From positions 1-24,154 of the forward strand of contig CAZVCJ010000051.1 in NCBI GenBank assembly GCA_964625745.1: a stretch of DNA of 24,154 nt, written 5' to 3'. Source of the DNA: CAZVCJ01 sp964625745. GTDB lineage: Bacteria; Chloroflexota; Anaerolineae; VGOG01. Below the pieces are notes generated by a model. That model was not told where the DNA came from. It worked only from the letters and a program-made list of their open reading frames with translations, and did no database searches. This document shows, in pieces, positions 1 to 4,638 of the stretch. The position numbers and the translations under genes were made by a program. How positions within the stretch are numbered: position 1 is the first letter of the stretch; each line of letters begins with the position of its first letter.

Positions 1-72
1 TGTGAGACTCCATGCATTGGAATAGGAGGGCGTCCAAAAAGTGTACGGTAGTGAAGCCTGGGATTGGAGAAG

Positions 73-115
73 AACGCAGGGCAAGAGAGACCACCCTCCT
101 GCCCTGCGTTTTCTT
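73..115 (+). terminator. Rho-independent terminator of an upstream gene
   Basis: An 11-bp perfect inverted repeat (AACGCAGGGCA at 73-83, TGCCCTGCGTT at 100-110) encloses a 16-nt loop and runs into TTTTCTT. It most likely ends a transcript that enters from left of the window. The 5' flank is also A-rich (GGAGAAG), so weak bidirectional function is possible. No gene can be supported in bases 1-72. Confidence 0.75.
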
Positions 116-186
116 GCAGGATCGTACCACCGACGTGGCGGGCGGTGCGTGAATGAAGGGGTTTCACCATTTGTGGCATCTCACTC

Positions 187-215
187 TTGACAAAGCTCGG
201 CGGACATGTTACAAT
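187..215 (+). promoter_or_regulatory. Sigma-70/SigA-type promoter ahead of the PDO gene
   Basis: TTGACA (187-192) and TACAAT (210-215) are separated by exactly 17 bp, close to the consensus for the housekeeping sigma factor. It lies downstream of the terminator at 73-115 and about 180 bp before the PDO start codon, so it probably drives the PDO/rubredoxin/rubrerythrin genes, with a long leader that contains the DUF554-like relic. Confidence 0.7.
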
Positions 216-216
216 T

Positions 217-357
217 TGGTCTGTCGGCGGGGTCGTGGTTCTACGAACTGGCCTTTTGCCCCTGGAGATAAAGCGGGTCAGGGTGGCCAACTTCCTGCCC
301 GCCCTGGCCTTTGCCCCGCTGCTGGTGGCCCTGTGGGAGAGATGGGGGCCTCGTTGA
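217..357 (+). pseudogene. Relic of the C-terminus of a DUF554-like membrane protein
   Basis: The frame ending at TGA 355-357 reads SVGGVVV, then LPLEIKRVRVANFLPAL and AFAPLLVAL. This resembles the last transmembrane stretch of DUF554-family membrane proteins, which carry a conserved VaNlLPAl-type segment. Only about 45 residues remain. No start codon with a ribosome site precedes it, and a consensus promoter sits immediately upstream. I read it as a decayed gene end that now lies in the leader of the PDO gene. The family assignment is from memory of the motif and is tentative. Confidence 0.4.
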
Positions 358-393
358 CTCGTTATTCATTTCTGATCAAACAGGAGGTGAGAG

Positions 394-1038
394 ATGGCTA
401 TTCTAAACGAAGACGTTCGTGGCAAAGTGCGAGAGGAATTCGAGGGATTATCCGGTAAGGTGAAGCTGGTGGTCTTCACGCAGGAGTTCGAGTGCGCGCA
501 CTGCCGCGAGAATACCTCTCTCGCCCAAGAAGTAGCCGCTCTCTCGGACCGGCTAGACATTGAGGTCAATGACTTCGTCCTGGACGAGAAGACCGTCCAG
601 CGCTACGGCGTGGACAAGATCCCGGCCATCGTCGTGGAGGGGGAGAAGGACTACGGCATCCGCTTCTACGGCGTACCCGCAGGCTACGAGTTCACTTCAC
701 TCATCGAGGCCATCAAGGCCGTCTCGGCGAGGGAGTCGGGCCTGGCCGCGAAGACCAAAGAGACCCTGGCGGGGTTGAGGGATCCCCTCCACCTCCAGGT
801 CTTGGTCACCCCGACCTGACCATACTGCCCCATGGCGGTGCAGTTGGCACAGAAGATGGCGGTGGAAAGCGACATGGTGCGGGCGGACATGGTGGAGGCT
901 TCCGAGTTCCCCCATCTGGTGCACAAATACAACGTCTTCGGCGTTCCCAAGACAGTGGTGAACGATGAGGTGGAGTTCGAGGGCGCCTTGCCCGAGCCGC
1001 TTTTCCTGGCGCAGGTCATGAAAGCGGCGGCGAAGTAG
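394..1038 (+). CDS. Protein disulfide oxidoreductase (PDO, tandem thioredoxin folds), probable selenoprotein: in-frame TGA at 817-819
   Basis: Cytoplasmic PDO-type glutaredoxin-like protein, 214 residues if the TGA is read through. The first thioredoxin fold (about 1-115) has redox motif C34-A-H-C37 and the cis-Pro region VDKIPAIVV. The second fold (about 125-214) begins VLVTPT, then codon 142 is TGA, then PYCPMAV, and has its own cis-Pro region VFGVPKTVV. Archaeal and bacterial PDOs carry C-P-Y-C exactly here, so TGA replaces the catalytic N-terminal cysteine. Frame and conservation continue without a break to TAG 1036-1038. AGGAGGTG lies just before ATG 394. PDO normally reduces protein disulfides using thioredoxin reductase. 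The neighbours (rubredoxin, flavoprotein reductase, rubrerythrins) suggest thiol and peroxide defence. Conventional gene callers would split it into 394-819 and 832-1038. The alternative is a nonsense mutation or sequencing error. Confidence 0.85.
820..850 (+). promoter_or_regulatory. Candidate bacterial SECIS stem-loop directly after the TGA
   Basis: Two mutually exclusive hairpins can be drawn by eye. (a) 820-847: CCA, ACTGC and CC pair with GG, GCAGT and TGG, giving 10 bp with bulged U823 and U839 and a 6-nt loop CAUGGC. (b) 838-850: GUGC pairs with GCAC around the loop AGUUG, whose start lies 22 nt after the TGA. Hairpin b fits the usual bacterial SECIS pattern of a short stem, a G within the first two loop bases and a loop about 16-37 nt from UGA. 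It also resembles the apex of the E. coli fdhF element. No folding energy was computed. Confidence 0.45.
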
Positions 1039-1043
1039 CGTTC

Positions 1044-1142
1044 AGAAACCAGGTTTTTGGTCGGTAAATCACTCCCTTGGTGTCTCAGGAGATCCCCATA
1101 AAGAGAAGCTGCTTGCTCAGAGACGCGAAAAACCTGGTTTCT
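1044..1142 (+). repeat. MITE-like repeat with 15-bp terminal inverted repeats
   Basis: AGAAACCAGGTTTTT at 1044-1058 is the exact reverse complement of 1128-1142. A second inner inverted pair (GTCTC 1082-1086, GAGAC 1120-1124) makes the whole element foldable. It is about 100 bp, has no coding capacity, and fills the gap between the PDO stop and the rubredoxin ribosome-binding site. GAAACC/GGTTTC-type palindromes of this kind are widespread in Chloroflexota and cyanobacteria (general knowledge). In the mRNA it would form a long hairpin that could also stabilise or terminate the upstream message. Confidence 0.65.
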
Positions 1143-1167
1143 CCAACAAGCCAATAAGGAGGATAAA

Positions 1168-1329
1168 ATGGACAAGTGGGAATGTTTGGTCTGCGGGTAC
1201 GTTTACGACCCTGCTGTGGGCGATCCTGATGGCGACATACCGCCGGGCACGCCCTTCGAGGCCCTGCCCGACGACTGGGTCTGCCCCGACTGTGGGGCCG
1301 AAAAGGATATGTTCGAGAAGCTTGTATGA
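1168..1329 (+). CDS. Rubredoxin
   Basis: A 53-residue one-iron electron carrier. The two metal knuckles are complete: C6-L-V-C9-G-Y and C39-P-D-C42-G-A, with family residues Y11, Y13, W37 and the acidic PDGDIPPGT loop. The length is typical of rubredoxin. Start ATG 1168 has a good Shine-Dalgarno (AAGGAGGA). It overlaps the next gene by 4 nt (ATGA at 1326-1329), so the two are translationally coupled. Known biology: rubredoxin takes electrons from an NAD(P)H-rubredoxin reductase and passes them to rubrerythrin or similar peroxide or oxygen reductases. Exactly those partners follow here. Confidence 0.95.
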   Translation: MDKWECLVCGYVYDPAVGDPDGDIPPGTPFEALPDDWVCPDCGAEKDMFEKLV

Positions 1330-2684
1330 CAATTGTCATCATCGGCAACGGAGTAGCTGGCGTCACCGCAGCCAGGTATCTCTCAGAGGCAGGGGCTGAG
1401 GTCGAGGTCTACACCCAGGAAGCCTATCACTACTATCCCAGGCCACGCCTCCAGAAGTTCCTGGCAGGGGAGATCGAACTGCATGAGCTGCCTCTCTATC
1501 CCCCTGCCTGGTACGAGAAACGGGGCATCGCCGTGCACCTGGGGGTTGAGGTGGTGGAGCTCGATCCCAGGGCGAAGCGCATCGCCCTGGCCGCTTGCAC
1601 TGAGCGTGGTCGGAGTAATGGCCGCCAGGTTCCCTACGACCGTCTGCTCCTGGCTACTGGCAGCCGCCCCTTCGTTCCAGCCATCCAGGGCGAGGACAAA
1701 GGTGGCGTCTTCACCTACCGCACTATCGAGGATGCCCTGGCCATCAAGAGGTGGGCTTGTCCTGAGCGATGTCCTGAGCCTGTCGAAGGGCCCAGTCGAA
1801 GGGCCGAAGGGGCGAAACGGGCTGTCGTGGTAGGCTGCGGGCTTTTGGGCCTGGAGGCGGCCAGGGCGCTTGCAGGACTGGGATTGGGGGTGACCGTTCT
1901 GGAGCGGGGCCCCCATCCCCTTCAGCGCCAGCTCGACGCCGAGGGAGGGGCGCTGATGAGGGAGTTGATAGAGGCTATGGGCATCGCGGTGGCCTGTAAC
2001 GCCTCTTCACAGGCCATTCTGGGCGACGGAACTTCCCCCCCAGAGTTGGCCGCCCTCCCTTCATCCCCCCCAAAGCCTGCCCTGAGCCCCGTCGAAGGGT
2101 TGGGGGGGAAAGAGGGGGGGCTTGCCACCGGCGTTCTGCTGGAGGACGGGCGGAGGATTGAGGGGGATCTGATCCTCATCTCGGCTGGTGTCCGCTGCAA
2201 CGTAGGGCTGGCCCAGGAGGCCGGGCTGGAGGTCAACCGGGGCGTGGTGGTGGATGAGCACCTGCGCACCAGCGCGGACGACATCTACGCTGCTGGTGAC
2301 GTGGCCGAATTCCGGGGCCAGGTCTATGGCATCATCCCCGCCTGTTTGGAACAGGCGAAGGTGGCGGCACTGAACATGCTCGGTGAGGAGGTGGCCTACG
2401 AGGGCACCATCCCCTCCAACACCCTGCAGGTGGTGGGCATTGACTGCACTTCCATCGGGGTGATCCATCCCCCAGAGGGAGAGGATTACCAGGAACTAAG
2501 AAAATCTGAGGCCGGGGTCTACAAGAAGCTGGTGCTAAAAGACGGCCGCTTGGTGGGGGCCATCCTGTTGGGCGACAGGAAGGACGTGGCGCCGATAAGC
2601 CGGTTGATTCAGAGAGGTGCCGACGTCTCTTGCTACGCCGGCAGGCTGCTGGATGACGACTTCGATTGGAAGGGGTTACTTTAG
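1326..2684 (+). CDS. FAD/NAD(P)H-dependent oxidoreductase, NADH-rubredoxin/nitrite-reductase type
   Basis: A 452-residue flavoprotein of the pyridine-nucleotide disulfide oxidoreductase fold. The FAD-binding GNGVAG motif is at residues 7-12, with LLLATGSRPFVP in the first domain, a second Rossmann motif VVGCGLLGLEAA for NAD(P)H, and YAAGDVAEF closing the FAD site. The C-terminal part matches the NADH-rubredoxin reductase/NirB-N-terminal branch. Coupled by ATGA to rubredoxin, its likely job is reducing that rubredoxin. It is about 40-50 residues longer than usual because three stretches (around residues 91-97, 145-162 and 247-262) are encoded by dispersed repeats that entered in frame. These fall between conserved motifs, so the enzyme may still fold. 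The substrate is inferred from context. Confidence 0.88.
   Translation: MTIVIIGNGVAGVTAARYLSEAGAEVEVYTQEAYHYYPRPRLQKFLAGEIELHELPLYPPAWYEKRGIAVHLGVEVVELDPRAKRIALAACTERGRSNGRQVPYDRLLLATGSRPFVPAIQGEDKGGVFTYRTIEDALAIKRWACPERCPEPVEGPSRRAEGAKRAVVVGCGLLGLEAARALAGLGLGVTVLERGPHPLQRQLDAEGGALMRELIEAMGIAVACNASSQAILGDGTSPPELAALPSSPPKPALSPVEGLGGKEGGLATGVLLEDGRRIEGDLILISAGVRCNVGLAQEAGLEVNRGVVVDEHLRTSADDIYAAGDVAEFRGQVYGIIPACLEQAKVAALNMLGEEVAYEGTIPSNTLQVVGIDCTSIGVIHPPEGEDYQELRKSEAGVYKKLVLKDGRLVGAILLGDRKDVAPISRLIQRGADVSCYAGRLLDDDFDWKGLL
1597..1617 (+). repeat. In-frame dispersed repeat 1 inside the flavoprotein gene
   Basis: GCACTGAGCGTGGTCGGAGT is a variant of the dispersed CTGAGC...GTCGAAG repeat family. 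It encodes the odd CTERGRS segment in a region where relatives have a short charged turn before the conserved PYDRLLLATG motif. Confidence 0.5.
1758..1810 (+). repeat. In-frame dispersed repeat 2 inside the flavoprotein gene
   Basis: Two partial copies of CCTGAGC..GTCGAAGGG stand head to tail, followed by two shorter GTCGAAGGG/CCGAAGG pieces. They encode a Cys/Pro/Glu-rich stretch (PEPVEG, then RRAEG) just before the second Rossmann motif. The composition is unlike the rest of the protein. The frame is kept. Confidence 0.65.
2065..2108 (+). repeat. In-frame dispersed repeat 3 inside the flavoprotein gene, with 9-bp inverted flanks
   Basis: CCCCCCCAA (2065-2073) and TTGGGGGGG (2100-2108) bracket CTGAGCCCCGTCGAAGGG, giving a 9-bp perfect inverted repeat around the core. 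It encodes PALSPVEG and Pro/Gly-rich flanks in a surface region of the NAD(P)H domain. Confidence 0.65.
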
Positions 2685-2702
2685 AAAGAAAGGAGGCTGA
2701 AA

Positions 2703-2903
2703 ATGGATTGGCTGAACTTCTTGAAGGTGATGGTTATCGAGGAGAGGGCCGCCAGTGACAAGTATCAGTTGGCTGCTGACCTGGCGGACGATCCAGCCAT
2801 CAGGGCCGTCTTCGAAAGGCTCAGGGATGAGGAAGACTTCCACGCCGACTTCCTGGAAGGGGAGTACGAGAGGCTGGAGAAGGCTCTGTCATCGAAGGAT
2901 TGA
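2703..2903 (+). CDS. Half-ferritin (rubrerythrin-like) small protein
   Basis: A 66-residue, two-helix protein. Candidate iron ligands are E14 on helix 1 and E44-x-x-H47 (DEEDFH) on helix 2. The spacing of 30 and then 3 residues equals that seen in each half of the larger ferritin-like genes in this window. A diiron site normally needs two such halves, so this protein must form a dimer or pair with another chain, as encapsulated ferritins do. I saw no encapsulin gene or cargo peptide here. GAAAGGAGG precedes ATG 2703. It lies 18 nt after the flavoprotein and is followed by the two-half paralogue at 3009. A role in peroxide reduction or iron storage is inferred. Confidence 0.75.
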   Translation: MDWLNFLKVMVIEERAASDKYQLAADLADDPAIRAVFERLRDEEDFHADFLEGEYERLEKALSSKD

Positions 2904-2908
2904 TGGGG

Positions 2909-2979
2909 CAATGAGGCAACGAGGAATGAGGAACGAGGTAGTTAGCCCTCGTTACTCGTTACCTCGTTGACTCGTTACC
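2909..2979 (+). repeat. Iterated short-unit repeat forming a hairpin
   Basis: The left arm repeats a 7-8-nt unit (AATGAGG, AACGAGG, ATGAGGA, ACGAGGT) and the right arm repeats its complement (CCTCGTT, ACTCGTT, ACCTCGTT, GACTCGTT). The two arms can pair. Sixteen bases at 2962-2977 are identical to 349-364. It sits between the half-ferritin stop and the ribosome site of the next ferritin gene. Confidence 0.6.
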
Positions 2980-3008
2980 CCAGTTTAATTTGGAGGAGGT
3001 GTAGAACT

Positions 3009-3575
3009 ATGAATACGCAAGAGGAGGCTCTGGCCGTCTTGCGCCGGGCCATGGAGAACGAGCGGGTAGGGTATCGCTTCTATCTGGAGGCTTCGGAGCG
3101 AAGCGCCGACCCGGCGGGCCAGGGGACCTTTCACACCCTGGCTAAGGACGAGGAGAGGCACCTGGCTATATTACTGGTGGAGTACGATTCCCTCAGCGCT
3201 GGCCAGGGATGGGTAGACCCGGAGGTGGCCCTGGCCCGCGAGGTAGAGGTGGACATCACTAAGCCCCTCTTCCCCGGGGAAGAGCTGGCAGTGCAAGAGA
3301 AGTCTCCTTTCGAGGCGACGTGGGCTGCCTACGAGGTCGAGGCGCTGGCGGGCGATCTGGCGGCCTTGAAGTTTGGTATGGGGGTAGAAGAAGATTTCTA
3401 CAAGATGTACGAGCAGGCTGCCGCCGAGACCGACGATCCCCTGGGACGCCGAGCCTACCAGTTCCTGATGAAAGAGGAAAACCGGCACTACAAGCTCTTG
3501 CAGGACGCCCACAGCTATCTCAAAGATAACCAGCACTGGTGGGACGACTGGGAGCTTCCCTTCTTCGAAGGGTGA
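3009..3575 (+). CDS. Rubrerythrin-like double ferritin-domain protein
   Basis: A 188-residue protein made of two similar helical-hairpin halves. The first has E18 and E48-x-x-H51 (DEERH). The second has E127/E128 and E157-x-x-H160 (EENRH). Together they supply a complete ferritin-like diiron site. There is no C-terminal rubredoxin domain, so electrons would have to come from the separate rubredoxin at 1168. ATG 3009 is chosen over an upstream GTG-type start at 2967 because GGAGGAGG lies just before it and the extra residues have no family match. A close paralogue is encoded at 6974. The shared block is GYxFYxEAxER...SxGQGWV...KPLFPxE. Peroxide or oxygen detoxification is the inferred role. 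Confidence 0.85.
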   Translation: MNTQEEALAVLRRAMENERVGYRFYLEASERSADPAGQGTFHTLAKDEERHLAILLVEYDSLSAGQGWVDPEVALAREVEVDITKPLFPGEELAVQEKSPFEATWAAYEVEALAGDLAALKFGMGVEEDFYKMYEQAAAETDDPLGRRAYQFLMKEENRHYKLLQDAHSYLKDNQHWWDDWELPFFEG

Positions 3576-3659
3576 CAAAACCCGGCTCGCCTGTTGAGCG
3601 GGCTGGCTCGCAGGGTGGACCGCTGCGAGTAAGCCGTGGAGGGAGGAAGAGGGAAGAAG

Positions 3660-4565
3660 ATGAAGCCCACCACCCGCCGCGCCTTCCTGAAGATAGCCCT
3701 GGGGGGCATCGGCGCTGTGGCCCTGGGACCGGTCTACGCCGCACAGATTGAGCCTCGCTGGCTGGAGGTGGTGCGGCTGGTGATGTCCATCCCGCACTTG
3801 CCTCTCGCCCTGGACGGTCTGACCGTGGTGCAGTTCAGCGATTTCCATCTGGGGCCCTACGTCTCGGTGGAGCAGGTGCGGCGCAGCGTGGCCATGGCCA
3901 ACGCCTTGCACCCCAACTTGACGGTGCTGACCGGTGACTTCGTCTACCGCTCGGTCGACTACAGCCTTGCCTGTGCCCAGGAGTTAACTGCGCTGCAGGC
4001 TCCCCTGGGCGTCTACGCCGTCCTGGGCAATCACGACGTGTGGACCGGCGCTGACGTGGTGGCGGGTAATCTGGAGCAAGCGGGCATTGCCGTGTTGCGG
4101 GACCAGCAGCGGGCGTTGACAGTGGAGAGGGAGCATCTCTGGCTCATCGGCATTGAGGATTCGGGCATCACTGGCATGAGCGGCCTTTTTCCTGGGAGCC
4201 TCAGCCCCGGCGATTTCCGGCAGTTGCACCGGGAGAAAGCGCAAGCTCTGGGGACGATGCTGGAGGAGACTCCGTCTGGGGACTGCCGCTTGCTTTTGGT
4301 GCACAACCCTGACTTTGTGGGGTTGGTGCCCGAGGGACAGGTTGACCTGGTGCTCTCTGGCCACACCCACGGTGGTCAGGTGTGCTTGCCAGGGCTGGGA
4401 GCGCTCTTTGTCCCCTCCGTCTACGGTCGGCGCTTCGTGGCTGGGCTGGTGGAGGTGGCGAGTATCAAGGTTTATATTAATCGGGGCATTGGCCTCATCG
4501 CCCCGCCGGTGCGCTTTCTGGCCCGGCCGGAGGTGACGGCGATTACTTTGAGACGGGCCGCATGA
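3660..4565 (+). CDS. Tat-exported metallophosphoesterase (YkuE-like)
   Basis: A 301-residue calcineurin-like phosphoesterase. The N-terminus TTRRAFLKIALGGIGAVAL is a twin-arginine signal, so the enzyme is probably exported folded or membrane-anchored by this segment. All metal-binding blocks of the family are visible in order: FSDFHLG, LTGDFV, LGNHD, a histidine in LLVHNPD, and SGHTHGGQ. ATG 3660 is preferred over GTG 3636 because a purine-rich ribosome site lies just upstream and the signal peptide starts naturally there. The substrate cannot be read from sequence. Relatives act on phosphodiesters of nucleotides or cell-envelope lipids. It lies between the two ferritin cassettes. Confidence 0.88.
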   Translation: MKPTTRRAFLKIALGGIGAVALGPVYAAQIEPRWLEVVRLVMSIPHLPLALDGLTVVQFSDFHLGPYVSVEQVRRSVAMANALHPNLTVLTGDFVYRSVDYSLACAQELTALQAPLGVYAVLGNHDVWTGADVVAGNLEQAGIAVLRDQQRALTVEREHLWLIGIEDSGITGMSGLFPGSLSPGDFRQLHREKAQALGTMLEETPSGDCRLLLVHNPDFVGLVPEGQVDLVLSGHTHGGQVCLPGLGALFVPSVYGRRFVAGLVEVASIKVYINRGIGLIAPPVRFLARPEVTAITLRRAA

Positions 4566-4570
4566 CCATG

Positions 4571-4623
4571 ACCCTTCGACCCTTCACTTCGACCAGGCTC
4601 AGTACAAGCGGTAGGGCTCAGGG
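4571..4623 (+). repeat. Dispersed CTTCGAC/GCTCAGG repeat cluster upstream of transketolase
   Basis: ACCCTTCGACCCTTCACTTC, then GACCAGGCTCAG and GGGCTCAGGG, are the reverse-orientation version of the CTGAGC...GTCGAAGGG family seen inside the flavoprotein and transketolase genes. It fills most of the 73-nt gap between the phosphoesterase and tkt, ending just before the AAAGGAGAG ribosome site. Confidence 0.55.
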
Positions 4624-4638
4624 CAAAGGAGAGAATAC

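Noticed and set aside
1..51. Open frame from the window edge to TAG 49-51, possibly the end of an upstream gene
   Set aside because: At 16 codons it is too short to judge. Nothing in it is recognisable, although the terminator at 73-115 does imply a gene to the left.
153..458. A 101-codon + frame overlapping the promoter and the PDO start
   Set aside because: It overlaps a consensus promoter and the PDO ribosome site and start, has no ribosome site of its own and shows no family pattern.
832..1038. A separate 68-residue gene starting at ATG 832
   Set aside because: It is the continuation of the PDO second domain in the same frame after the TGA. It has no ribosome site and starts in the middle of the active-site motif.
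2909..2979. Possible CRISPR array from repeated short units
   Set aside because: The units are 7-8 nt with no unique spacers between them, so this is an iterated hairpin and not a CRISPR array. No cas genes are present.
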